Source: a virus
DNA length: 44,863 nucleotides
Direction: 5' to 3' (one strand)
Virus record (IMG/VR): IMGVR_UViG_3300033145_000591
Coordinates: 1-44,863 of that record
The notes beneath the pieces were generated by a model. The model saw nothing but the letters and a program-made list of their open reading frames with translations. It was not told where the DNA came from and did not search any database. Each line of letters starts with the position of its first letter. Positions within the stretch are counted from its first letter, which is position 1. The translations under genes and the position numbers were made by a program. This document shows, in pieces, positions 7,095 to 13,961 of the stretch.

Positions 7095-7659
7095 TAAAAT
7101 CCTTTTCAGTATCAATGTCGATACTTCTCTCTGGTGGCATGATATACGCCCTGCTATAATTTATAGGGCTATCTCCTAACGTAGAAGATTCTATTATATA
7201 AATAGCACCGTTTCTTTTATATCTGAGATGTTCGGAACGACCCTGCTTTCTGTTATACTCGGTTATGGATACCAGATTCCTGTAATTGCCACTTAAAATA
7301 TTAAAACATTCTAAAACATCTTCTACGGTGCGAAGTGGGCTTGTTGGCTGTAATAATAACACGCTCGTGTCAGAGGTAATCTTGGCAAATTGCATGGCAT
7401 CTTTGATCACATCATATATACTCGCATCATCAGTAGCCAGGGAATCGGGTCTTTTCCTTAACGAAACACCGAATTGAGTGGCATAACTAAGAACATCATC
7501 CCAATCGCTTGATACAACAACATCCCTGTACCCATAATCTTTTAATCCGAGTGCCACCTTAATCGACCAGTAAATCAGGGGTTTGCCGCCAAATAACATC
7601 ATGTTTTTACCAGGCAACCTTTTACTATTCTTCCTTGCTGGGATTACTATTAGACTCAT
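7063..7659 (-). CDS. neuA: CMP-nonulosonic acid synthetase (NeuA/LegF-like cytidylyltransferase)
   Basis: Transfers CMP from CTP to a nonulosonic acid, giving the donor used by glycosyltransferases. The nucleotide-binding N-terminus IPARKNSKRLPGKN (6-19) matches the family IPARxGSKxxPxKN, followed by PLIYWSI, VSSDWDDVLSYA, LQPTSPLRT and the C-terminal DIDTEKDF. At 198 residues it is slightly shorter than the usual 220-235. It is the first sugar gene of the cassette in transcription order, one small gene after the large terminase, and overlaps the epimerase gene by 32 bases. Confidence 0.92.
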   Translation of the reverse strand: MSLIVIPARKNSKRLPGKNMMLFGGKPLIYWSIKVALGLKDYGYRDVVVSSDWDDVLSYATQFGVSLRKRPDSLATDDASIYDVIKDAMQFAKITSDTSVLLLQPTSPLRTVEDVLECFNILSGNYRNLVSITEYNRKQGRSEHLRYKRNGAIYIIESSTLGDSPINYSRAYIMPPERSIDIDTEKDFNDAENIFSQL

Positions 7660-7668
7660 CTCATCCTC

Positions 7669-7881
7669 CTAATCTATTCTTATTTCTGCACAAGGAAACA
7701 ATCTAAGCACTTTATTTTGTGGAATATCAGCTTTACTAGGCATAATCGCCCTTTTACCAGCTACGTATCTACTCGGTTTTGATTCCCAATGCAACCACTC
7801 TAAATCTTCTTCGCACTCCCCACACCCATCTGGCATAAACCAATTATTCTTATCATTGAACACAGAATCTAAATAAAGCAT
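7669..7881 (-). CDS. Small unknown protein between terminase and sugar cassette (70 aa)
   Basis: Begins MLYLDSVFNDKNNWFMPDG and has CGECEEDLEW, a single CxxC pair that is too little for a clear zinc site. The ATG directly follows the terminase stop codon and is preceded by GAGGT, so translation is coupled. No family recognised. Confidence 0.6.
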   Translation of the reverse strand: MLYLDSVFNDKNNWFMPDGCGECEEDLEWLHWESKPSRYVAGKRAIMPSKADIPQNKVLRLFPCAEIRID

Positions 7882-9282
7882 CTACCTCATCCTCCCATGC
7901 CTTCTCAGATTAGCATCTCTTATCTTCTTTAACTTGTCTTTCATCTTAGGAAGCAACAACAATCTAGCAACACCGTGACTTACGGCATCACCGATATGAG
8001 AGTGAATATCCTTAACCGCACTATCCTTTAATATCTTGCCAGAACTATCTTTATGATAATGCCAGCCACCACGAAAACACCTAATCATATTCCCTAAATG
8101 CTTGCTTATCTGAACCATCGGCTCGCCATCAACCATTCTGTTAAACATCTCCTTTAAGCACTCCCTCCTTGCATCCCAGCCGCTCTCCCCTCTCTCAAAC
8201 GATGCACCTAACTCAGTATTTATCACATCTGCTGCCGTCTGGGACGAATCAGACTGCTCACGATTCATCATAGACGGGTCCCCGATATCCCTGTATTTCT
8301 TAATATCACGATAACGGGATGCAACAATATTCTTAACCCGTGTCTCAATCAACTGCCTGACCCCGATATTCTCACCACGAACACAATCAGTAAAATTAAA
8401 CCTTCCTCTCGGTGTTATCTGCATAAATACACAAGTAGGATTCAACCCACCATCCCAAAACCGATAAGTATCAAACATCTTATCAGGTTCTAATACAGAT
8501 TTTGTTACATGAAGTTTCTCGTTAAACTCTGGTGTTACCGCCTCCCCAACAGCTATAAAACTAAACTCACCATCAACATATCTACGATACAAATCAGGTC
8601 TGTCTTTATATGCAATCTTTACCTGCTCTCTGTTATACTGCTCTATATTATCATTCTCACCATAGGGGATGTTAATCGTTTCGGTATGAACATGAACCTT
8701 CTCTCCCTTAATCTCAACCCACATATCGATCGGGTCACTGATAAATTTCCTGTAAGTCCAGTGATCTTCATCTGCGGGATTCATAGTTACCTGCACACGA
8801 GGCGGTATATACCCTCTCCTGCCACACCTCGAGAACGCTATATCAAATACTTCTTCCCTCAACCCAGCATTCTCTTTAGCGGCAATAGGTGCTGGCTCTT
8901 CCAACCATACCCACTCTGGCTCATCTCCCTGTAACTTAGATAACGATGCCATATCATCAATCCCTATTAATCTTCCCTCAACATTCAAAAACTGCATCTT
9001 CTTCCCACCATCACTAAATATCGCTGCCCCGTTACTTGCCTTAATAAGAGATGGAACTGTCATTGCTTTAATATTCTCAAATGTATCTCTGATAATAAGA
9101 CCCTTTGAAATATGATCCCCCTTGTCCCTCATCTGAACCGCATGTCTCGCAATCCCCCACAACCCAGCAAAGGTTTTCCCCTCCCCTTGCGGGCCAATGA
9201 GAGCAATTATCGGGGCATCACTATTAACAAATTTAAGCTGTGCCTCAGATAATATAACCTTCTCAGGTGGTTTGTCAACCAA
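7882..9282 (-). CDS. terL: Terminase large subunit (packaging ATPase/nuclease)
   Basis: The motor that drives DNA into the procapsid and cuts it. Walker A GPQGEGKT is at residues 30-37, Walker B WVWLEEP at 124-130 with the catalytic Glu, an RNaseH-like first Asp in FWDGG (D277), and a later acidic DPSMMNREQSDS. The length, 466, fits podovirus-type large terminases. The start is TTG 9282 since an in-frame TAA lies immediately upstream. It follows small genes and the likely small terminase, and the portal lies beyond the sugar cassette, so the packaging block has been split by an insertion of about 6.8 kb. Confidence 0.95.
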   Translation of the reverse strand: MVDKPPEKVILSEAQLKFVNSDAPIIALIGPQGEGKTFAGLWGIARHAVQMRDKGDHISKGLIIRDTFENIKAMTVPSLIKASNGAAIFSDGGKKMQFLNVEGRLIGIDDMASLSKLQGDEPEWVWLEEPAPIAAKENAGLREEVFDIAFSRCGRRGYIPPRVQVTMNPADEDHWTYRKFISDPIDMWVEIKGEKVHVHTETINIPYGENDNIEQYNREQVKIAYKDRPDLYRRYVDGEFSFIAVGEAVTPEFNEKLHVTKSVLEPDKMFDTYRFWDGGLNPTCVFMQITPRGRFNFTDCVRGENIGVRQLIETRVKNIVASRYRDIKKYRDIGDPSMMNREQSDSSQTAADVINTELGASFERGESGWDARRECLKEMFNRMVDGEPMVQISKHLGNMIRCFRGGWHYHKDSSGKILKDSAVKDIHSHIGDAVSHGVARLLLLPKMKDKLKKIRDANLRRHGRMR

Positions 9283-9316
9283 TTAATCATCGTCTTTCTC
9301 ACGTATTAGCCCCTAC

Positions 9317-9529
9317 TTAAACCCAGAATTTCCACCACTTACGTTTATACATGACACACGCATTGCCCAAGTTCTTTTTATGTGGGCTCTTTAGATGCCT
9401 GATTTGTTTACTCCTTCTTATACTATCCTCGTTCACCCATCTGGATATATTGCTCCCATGAGCACACCACGAATCCATAAACTCAGACCAGTGATACCAT
9501 TTACAATTACAACAGAATACTTTATCCAC
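9317..9529 (-). CDS. Small Cys-rich zinc-binding-like protein (70 aa)
   Basis: Begins MDKVFCCNCKWYHW and contains further Cys/His in WCAHGS and NACVMYKRK, an arrangement compatible with one zinc site. It is basic and Trp-rich. It overlaps the upstream small gene by 8 bases and lies just before the large terminase. Function unknown. Confidence 0.6.
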   Translation of the reverse strand: MDKVFCCNCKWYHWSEFMDSWCAHGSNISRWVNEDSIRRSKQIRHLKSPHKKNLGNACVMYKRKWWKFWV

Positions 9530-9773
9530 TAACCATCACCTTCGGAATGTTCATGTCAAATATTACACCATATCCCAAATCCTCATCGCATATACCCCAT
9601 AAAACATAAAACCACCGAGGATGTGTGAAAAAAAATACCTTCGGCCTTAAATATGTCTCACCCCAAAAAAACGACCGCTCCCCATTTAACTCAATCCCCA
9701 CCCCAGTAAACACAAGCTCATTATTAAGGGGATATAACCATACCATTATGATTATCAGTAATATTGCCTTCAC
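9522..9773 (-). CDS. Small protein with N-terminal hydrophobic segment (83 aa)
   Basis: Starts at GTG 9773 (overlapping the stop of the upstream gene as GTGA). The N-terminus MKAILLIIIMVWLYPLNN is a signal peptide or membrane anchor; the rest is rich in aromatic residues (SFFWGETYLRPKVFFF). No family recognised. A membrane location is inferred. Confidence 0.55.
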   Translation of the reverse strand: MKAILLIIIMVWLYPLNNELVFTGVGIELNGERSFFWGETYLRPKVFFFTHPRWFYVLWGICDEDLGYGVIFDMNIPKVMVSG

Positions 9774-10012
9774 TTAACTCCCAATATCTTCTTCTTGATA
9801 ATATTGCATTTAGGAACAGAATTTATATGTTTCCACTGTTCGTTAGTGCCAATCCAACTCGTGGCATACCTTATGTCTTCTTTCGTTTCACCAACTAAAA
9901 ATCCAATATCTTCTATAATATATGACTTTTCTTCCATTACTTCCTCTGTCGTTTTCTGACCAGCAAGAGTAAAACTATCAAACCATTTTATATAAACTAT
10001 TTTAAGACTCAC
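9770..10012 (-). CDS. Small hypothetical protein (80 aa)
   Basis: Starts at GTG 10012, coupled to the stop of the preceding 54-residue gene, with a GGGGGT stretch just upstream. Begins MSLKIVYIKWFDSFTL and contains IEDIGFLVGETKEDI, similar in style to small phage proteins that modulate nucleic-acid metabolism, but no family is certain. Confidence 0.6.
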   Translation of the reverse strand: MSLKIVYIKWFDSFTLAGQKTTEEVMEEKSYIIEDIGFLVGETKEDIRYATSWIGTNEQWKHINSVPKCNIIKKKILGVK

Positions 10013-10173
10013 TTAACCCCCAATCCCTCAGCCACTATCAACCCAGCCTTCTTAATTAACTCATCTTTCTTTACTATGACGTAGCCTTGGTTTTCAATAT
10101 AGATAAGAAAGCGTTTTATTAAATGCTCTGCCATAATTTCTGGGTCGCCAAGACTAACATGTTTATCTATCAC
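10009..10173 (-). CDS. Small hypothetical protein (54 aa)
   Basis: GTG 10173 overlaps the stop of the upstream gene (GTGA) and the stop overlaps the next GTG, so the whole run is a chain of coupled genes. The peptide VIDKHVSLGDPEIMAEHL continues into a Lys-rich helix and a hydrophobic end. Function unknown. Confidence 0.5.
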   Translation of the reverse strand: MIDKHVSLGDPEIMAEHLIKRFLIYIENQGYVIVKKDELIKKAGLIVAEGLGVK

Positions 10174-10331
10174 CTCCCGCCCCTGTTTTTCTCGTCAAAC
10201 TCCTCTAAATCTTCCCTCATTCTATCAAAGGCATCATCTATTTTTTTATGACATTCCTCGCAAACCTCTTGGTACTTTTTAGGCTTCTTTTTACACAGAT
10301 AACATAGCTCTATCGGCTTTATCGTTAGCAT
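10170..10331 (-). CDS. Small zinc-ribbon-like protein (53 aa)
   Basis: Contains CYLCKKKPKKYQEVCEEC, two CxxC knuckles about 13 residues apart, followed by an acidic helix. I chose ATG 10331 because AAGGGAAG lies 7-8 bases upstream; an in-frame ATG at 10391 gives 73 residues but has a weaker site. A nucleic-acid or protein-binding role is inferred from the fold only. Confidence 0.6.
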   Translation of the reverse strand: MLTIKPIELCYLCKKKPKKYQEVCEECHKKIDDAFDRMREDLEEFDEKNRGGR

Positions 10332-10430
10332 TTTACACTTCCCTTCCCAGACCACCGCTTTGAATCTTTTGTCCATAGAAATGTCCAACAATAATAGTTA
10401 AAATACATATATTAAAAAAATTTATCAGCC

Positions 10431-10778
10431 TTACCCCCTGAGTAATCTAAAAAAATATAAACGCCTGTGATTAATCCTTTCCATTAACATCGGTGAAAAA
10501 AATTCCTCCATCCCCTCACAACTCCCTTCATAATACCGAGAAAAATGCTCCGCATGAGTCGCCACTATCTTCCTAACCTTCTCCTCACTTAAAAACTTCC
10601 TCAGAACATTATACGAAACACCCAGCTCGTCTGCCCACTCCTTCTTAGTCGCAACCTTCTTGCTCATTAACGGAATTAAACTAATGATAAACTTAATCCT
10701 CGATACACCCCATAACTCCCACTCAAACCCTACCACCTTCCTCTCTATGAATTTTAAAAAAATATCATAACTGCTCAT
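10431..10778 (-). CDS. Putative HTH-containing protein (115 aa)
   Basis: The segment TKKEWADELGVSYNVLRKFL looks like a helix-turn-helix (residues about 44-63), with a Trp-rich N-terminus and a basic C-terminus (NHRRLYFFRLLRG). It could be a small DNA-binding regulator or take part in terminase function; it is the third gene of the late cluster. An AT-rich leader similar to that of the next gene upstream precedes it. Confidence is in the gene, not the role. Confidence 0.6.
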   Translation of the reverse strand: MSSYDIFLKFIERKVVGFEWELWGVSRIKFIISLIPLMSKKVATKKEWADELGVSYNVLRKFLSEEKVRKIVATHAEHFSRYYEGSCEGMEEFFSPMLMERINHRRLYFFRLLRG

Positions 10779-10784
10779 AACCCT

Positions 10785-10821
10785 ACCCCCTGAATTAATT
10801 TAAAATTTATCTGCGGGGACT
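10785..10821 (-). promoter_or_regulatory. Leader repeat copy 1 before the HTH gene
   Basis: Minus-strand leader with AGTCCCCGCAGATA, then an AT-rich stretch and AATTCAGGGGG next to the start codon. It matches the leader at 11114-11153 over about 36 bases with few differences. A third partial copy (GTACCCGCAGACAG) lies at about 11174-11190. It may be a shared operator or mRNA element. Confidence 0.4.
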
Positions 10822-10822
10822 A

Positions 10823-11110
10823 TCAAACCCCAAGCCTGTCGGTTAAATCATTAATTTGATCTCGGATGTCATTTAGCCGATTCGTGAACACATAAACCAT
10901 TTTCCCTATTGGTACGCTGGTTGGACATTCAGCGATGGGTAGTGGTTCCTTCCCGGTTTCTTCCTTTAAAATTGGGGCTAATCCATCTCTAAGTTTTTGT
11001 ATTGTCGTGTCTATGTTTGAAATTTCCCCTTCTAGCTTATCTAATGCGCTTTTTACGTCAGATTGGTCTTTTTTTGTGCATACTTCACTTTTATTATCAC
11101 AATTCATCAT
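10823..11110 (-). CDS. Small coiled-coil protein (95 aa)
   Basis: Begins MMNCDNKSEVCTKKDQ, followed by heptad-like helices (ALDKLEGEISNIDTTIQKL) and a second helix at the C-terminus (FTNRLNDIRDQINDL). It probably oligomerises. AGGAGG lies 6 bases before the ATG. Located just downstream of the likely small terminase. Function unknown. Confidence 0.65.
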   Translation of the reverse strand: MMNCDNKSEVCTKKDQSDVKSALDKLEGEISNIDTTIQKLRDGLAPILKEETGKEPLPIAECPTSVPIGKMVYVFTNRLNDIRDQINDLTDRLGV

Positions 11111-11269
11111 AATAACCTCCTGAATTTAATTAAAAAAATATCTGTGGGTAACTACCTCTTAAAAAAACAATAATCTGTCTGCGGGTACTGTATATTTTAC
11201 ATACCATAGGGTATCATGTAAGTATCTGGTCTAAGGGGCATTCAGCATACATATACTCTATCATATCAA
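11111..11269. promoter_or_regulatory. Intergenic stretch with leader repeat copy 2 and a palindrome
   Basis: No gene is visible here. It holds the second leader repeat (11114-11153, minus strand) and a short inverted repeat ATACC-ATAG-GGTAT at 11201-11214 that could be an operator. No convincing -35/-10 pair was found. Confidence 0.35.
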
Positions 11270-11635
11270 CTACTTACCCTTGCCATCAGTGATCTCATAC
11301 CCATCTATTACCTGAGCATCTTCAACCTGCTCCGGCTCCTTGCCTGATATTAAGTAGCTTGTTGGCTCTACTGCTACCCTTTGCACTGGTTTTCCTAGCT
11401 TTCTATCAAGGAAATCCATTATCATCTTAGGATTGTTCCACAGCATTGCTGAAAACTTCTTCTTTATGGTCTTAGGAGTTAACTTTCGTCCTGTTTTACC
11501 ATCTATTCCGAGACACTCTTCCATGAGCTCTACGGTCCATTCAACCTTCTTTTTGAAGTTGATTGAGCCTTTTGTCCTACCTCCCAGCTTATTTCCTGGC
11601 TTAAATCCTAGCTTATGACCCTTTTGGAAAGTCAT
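11270..11635 (-). CDS. Putative terminase small subunit (DUF5681-like N-terminus)
   Basis: The 121-residue protein opens with FQKGHKLGFKPGNKLGGRTK, the basic Gly-Pro-Arg motif typical of DUF5681-type proteins that sit beside large terminases. A helical region with NPKMIMDFLDRKLGKPVQRV follows, also typical of this group. It is upstream of the large terminase in the same transcript, separated by small genes. DNA recognition for packaging is the likely role; the match is by motif and context only. Confidence 0.65.
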   Translation of the reverse strand: MTFQKGHKLGFKPGNKLGGRTKGSINFKKKVEWTVELMEECLGIDGKTGRKLTPKTIKKKFSAMLWNNPKMIMDFLDRKLGKPVQRVAVEPTSYLISGKEPEQVEDAQVIDGYEITDGKGK

Positions 11636-11676
11636 GATTTACCTATGTTTGGTTCGTAGTGTTATTAATGTATTAT

Positions 11677-12129
11677 TTACCCTTTAACCATGTTTGATAT
11701 ACATCTAACTGAGGTTGATGTTACTCCTGATACTCTAGTTATTTCCGCGACCGACAACTCATTTATTAATATCATATCAGCTATTTTCCTTCGATTTTCC
11801 GGTAATTTATCTTTATTTAGATTGAACTGTGAGATTACTTGAGTGTTGGTATTTGTAGCCATGTACGGCTGATTGTTATCTATTGGTATTTCGTACACTT
11901 CGTTTTGGTAGGCTTTCTTGATTATTCTACTTAACCGGTGTGATATTAGGAAACTGATTCTCTTTTTTAGTGTGCCTTTGGCGGGTTCGTATCTGTCGAT
12001 TGCTTCTTTTAGTACTCCGAGTGCCTCGACTTCGATGTTATCTCTTTGTATTGTTGGATGTTTTTTTAATATATCCGTTACTATGCTAAGCGTGTATTCT
12101 ATCCAGTGAGCTTTTTCTATGCGGTCCAT
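11677..12129 (-). CDS. Sigma-factor-like regulator (sigma70 region 2/4-like)
   Basis: The 150-residue protein has a region-2-like helix pair (VLKEAIDRYEPAKGTLKKRI followed by FLISHRLSRIIKK, residues about 38-72) and a C-terminal helix-turn-helix of region-4 type (ELSVAEITRVSGVTSTSV). This arrangement resembles short phage and sporulation-type sigma factors. As the first gene of the leftward late cluster, behind a consensus promoter, it is a good candidate for the switch that turns on late transcription. It lacks a full-length region 2 match, so a plain DNA-binding regulator is the alternative. Confidence 0.6.
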   Translation of the reverse strand: MDRIEKAHWIEYTLSIVTDILKKHPTIQRDNIEVEALGVLKEAIDRYEPAKGTLKKRISFLISHRLSRIIKKAYQNEVYEIPIDNNQPYMATNTNTQVISQFNLNKDKLPENRRKIADMILINELSVAEITRVSGVTSTSVRCISNMVKG

Positions 12130-12216
12130 ATAGGCTAGCTTACCTGATTCATATTTTTTAAGTGTATACTTACTATCTTATCACATATTTTATGAGTTGC
12201 TCGTGTGTTTTGCCTG

Positions 12217-12245
12217 ATAATAATTTATTTATTTTGTTTTGTCAA
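12217..12245 (-). promoter_or_regulatory. Sigma70-type promoter for the leftward cluster
   Basis: On the minus strand TTGACA (12245-12240), 17-base spacer, TATTAT (12222-12217). Transcription would start near 12210, leaving about an 80-base leader before the sigma-like gene at 12129. Confidence 0.7.
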
Positions 12246-12453
12246 GCCGAATCGTGATAATAAAACTTGGTTTATTTCTGTGTGTTATGTAAACCAACTA
12301 CATAATAAAGTAGGTTAACTATGTGATGTTAGGGGATTATCCCTGATTTAGTGCGTCGGTTTATTGACGGTTTTAACATATTTTTGACATGGGTTTAAGC
12401 TGGTGTAATTGTTATGTATTTTAAGTAGTGTCAGTATTATGACGGGTTCGGGT
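12246..12453. other. Divergent AT-rich intergenic region
   Basis: Together with the flanking promoters this is a gene-free stretch of over 300 bases between divergent clusters. It contains an imperfect inverted repeat around 12285-12325 (ACCAACTAC...GTAGGTTAAC), possibly an operator, and a lone TTGACA at about 12392 without a clear -10. I see no gene in it. Confidence 0.4.
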
Positions 12454-12488
12454 TTTGAACACACTATTTAAATGCAATGGGGGCTGGT

Positions 12489-12517
12489 TTGTTTTGGCAT
12501 GGGGATTGCTTTATAAT
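12489..12517 (+). promoter_or_regulatory. Sigma70-like promoter for the small rightward cluster
   Basis: TTGTTT (12489-12494), 17-base spacer, TATAAT (12512-12517). It lies 36 bases before the ATG at 12554. Confidence 0.6.
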
Positions 12518-12553
12518 AGGGTAACACAAACAAAAGCCCTAGAGGGTAAGATT

Positions 12554-12727
12554 ATGAGATACAAAGTCATATATTATGAACAATATTGCAAGGATACAGC
12601 CGTTATCTACTTACCAAGCAAGTTAGCACTAACAGAGTTTATAATTGAGAAGGGACATAGTGCTATTATGTCCTGGACTAAGATTGACAATCAACTTGAA
12701 CCCTATGAATACGAAATGGAGGTATAA
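12554..12727 (+). CDS. Small hypothetical protein (57 aa)
   Basis: Begins MRYKVIYYEQYCKDTAVIYL; a small alpha/beta-looking protein. ATG 12554 follows GAGGG by 7 bases and lies after the promoter at 12489-12517, whereas the longer frame from 12455 would begin upstream of the promoter. First gene of a four-gene cluster ended by a terminator. Function unknown. Confidence 0.6.
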   Translation: MRYKVIYYEQYCKDTAVIYLPSKLALTEFIIEKGHSAIMSWTKIDNQLEPYEYEMEV

Positions 12728-12728
12728 A

Positions 12729-12824
12729 ATGAAAGAAAGGCGACAAATAGTAATATGGAGAATATCAGCAACCCTATTTTGTTTGACGTTTTGGGCGATA
12801 GTAATTTGGTTAATTTTCTTTTAA
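12729..12824 (+). CDS. Very small single-TM protein (31 aa)
   Basis: GGAGG lies 5 bases before the ATG. MKERRQIVIWRISATLF is followed by a hydrophobic run to the end (FWAIVIWLIFF), a basic N-terminus plus one membrane helix. It fits exactly between two well-spaced genes. Function unknown. Confidence 0.5.
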   Translation: MKERRQIVIWRISATLFCLTFWAIVIWLIFF

Positions 12825-12838
12825 TAAGGAGATATAAG

Positions 12839-12997
12839 ATGACAATATCAGAACAAATTCAAGACTTTACCACAGGCTGGCATAAATACTTTCAGGAGTG
12901 CCAAGGGAAGTATCTGCTAGAACCAGAGGACGAGCAGATCATTTTAGACATAGCATTGGAGTTAATAACCTATAACTATGTGATAAGGGAGGGATAA
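12839..12997 (+). CDS. Small hypothetical protein (52 aa)
   Basis: Start at ATG 12839, preceded by AAGGAGATATAAG. The product MTISEQIQDFTTGWHKYF continues as an acidic, helical peptide ending IREG. It is in the early-looking rightward cluster. No family recognised. Confidence 0.6.
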   Translation: MTISEQIQDFTTGWHKYFQECQGKYLLEPEDEQIILDIALELITYNYVIREG

Positions 12998-12999
12998 TT

Positions 13000-13278
13000 A
13001 TGGAATTACAAGACGACAGAACAGAAGAAGAGAGAAAAACTCATTGTTGGATAATAGCAATGACCGATAGTTTTATGTCTGGTTGGGGTAGGGCTAAGAA
13101 TGGTATTAGCTATGCTGGCTGGGCTTGTGAGTACACACACCTTGACCAAGTTGAAAGGTGGGTAAGAAACCGGAGCGATGCTAAAAGGGTTAGGATTGTT
13201 GGTACTAACTGGAGACCACGAGGAGAGGGGCACACACACATATATGTAGTGGATGCTGGCCACCCGTCACTTAACTAA
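13000..13278 (+). CDS. Small hypothetical protein (92 aa)
   Basis: GGGAGGGATAATT precedes the ATG. The sequence contains THCWIIAMTDSFMSGWGRA and ends HIYVVDAGHPSLN; a small alpha/beta protein with no membrane segment. It is the last gene before the terminator at 13289. No family recognised with certainty. Confidence 0.7.
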   Translation: MELQDDRTEEERKTHCWIIAMTDSFMSGWGRAKNGISYAGWACEYTHLDQVERWVRNRSDAKRVRIVGTNWRPRGEGHTHIYVVDAGHPSLN

Positions 13279-13288
13279 AGGAGATAGC

Positions 13289-13319
13289 AGCCCCTCTCAT
13301 TATGGGAGGGGCTTTTTTT
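13289..13319 (+). terminator. Rho-independent terminator
   Basis: A perfect 8-bp stem AGCCCCTC / GAGGGGCT (13289-13296, 13306-13313) is followed at once by a run of seven T. It ends the cluster 12554-13278. On the minus strand there is no T run, so it acts in one direction. Confidence 0.9.
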
Positions 13320-13408
13320 CCTGTGCTGGTGGTCAACTAAGGCGCGAAGTACGCTTAGAATTGAATTGTGGGAGCCTCAGGCTATACTGTGTCATTTGTT
13401 GTTGTCGA

Positions 13409-13720
13409 TTATCCCTTGTCCCACAAATCCCATGCAACTGTCCTAAAATCTGATAAGCGCACAATCAAAAGAGAGGGTTTATGATCTGCACCCACTACCA
13501 ACATATCGTTATCTTCTATCCATTTATACAGGCTTTTAAATCCTTCTGCTCTTTTCTTACACTGAACCCTTATCTTTTCCTTGCCACTGATATGAATATC
13601 AATGTCGGATGCACTGCCTGGAGATGTACGCTGCATATGCTCTACAATAAAATGTTCCCTCAACTCTTCCATTACCTTATTTTCAAACCTAGTTCCTTTT
13701 GCTTTCTGTTTGTTCCCCAT
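13409..13720 (-). CDS. Holliday-junction-resolvase-like / PD-(D/E)XK nuclease
   Basis: The 103-residue protein begins MGNKQKAKGTRFENKVMEEL, with the conserved Glu of an archaeal-Hjc-like or RecB-type nuclease helix, followed by SASDIDIHISGKEKIRVQCKKR, which carries the D...Q-x-K/K core. This is the standard order of a minimal PD-(D/E)XK fold. It would cut branched DNA during replication or before packaging. AAGGAGGGAAA precedes the ATG. It is the last gene of the leftward replication transcript. Confidence 0.75.
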   Translation of the reverse strand: MGNKQKAKGTRFENKVMEELREHFIVEHMQRTSPGSASDIDIHISGKEKIRVQCKKRAEGFKSLYKWIEDNDMLVVGADHKPSLLIVRLSDFRTVAWDLWDKG

Positions 13721-13961
13721 TTTCCCTCCTTTTGCAGTACCTGCAAGTGAATGAATAGTTTAGATTGGCGTACCCTCTTGATTTCCTTGACACGAGAGCC
13801 ATGTTTCTTATATATTCCTCGGCCTTAGTGATACAGCATTCATAATGTGAACAGGCGTGGTTTCTGTGGTTTTCAACCTCGTCGTATGTAAGGATGCGGT
13901 CAATGATAGCAATATCGCTAAGTATTGCCAGTGGTATGGGGCGTTTTCTTTTCTTTTTCAT
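13689..13961 (-). CDS. Small Cys-containing protein (90 aa)
   Basis: Begins MKKKRKRPIPLAILSDIAII. It contains HACSHYECC and a terminal FTCRYCKRRE knuckle, suggesting one zinc site. Its ATG overlaps the stop of the helicase gene (ATGA). Context points to a replication accessory role. Unknown family. Confidence 0.6.
   Translation of the reverse strand: MKKKRKRPIPLAILSDIAIIDRILTYDEVENHRNHACSHYECCITKAEEYIRNMALVSRKSRGYANLNYSFTCRYCKRRENGEQTESKRN

Noticed and set aside
3792-7659. Assignment of the sugar cassette to pseudaminic acid
   Set aside because: No PseG-type hydrolase was seen; a hydrolysing 2-epimerase is present and the dehydratase lacks the PseB Tyr, so the legionaminic route fits better.
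12455-12553. Longer N-terminus for the gene starting at 12554
   Set aside because: The extension would begin upstream of the promoter at 12489-12517 and has no ribosome site.
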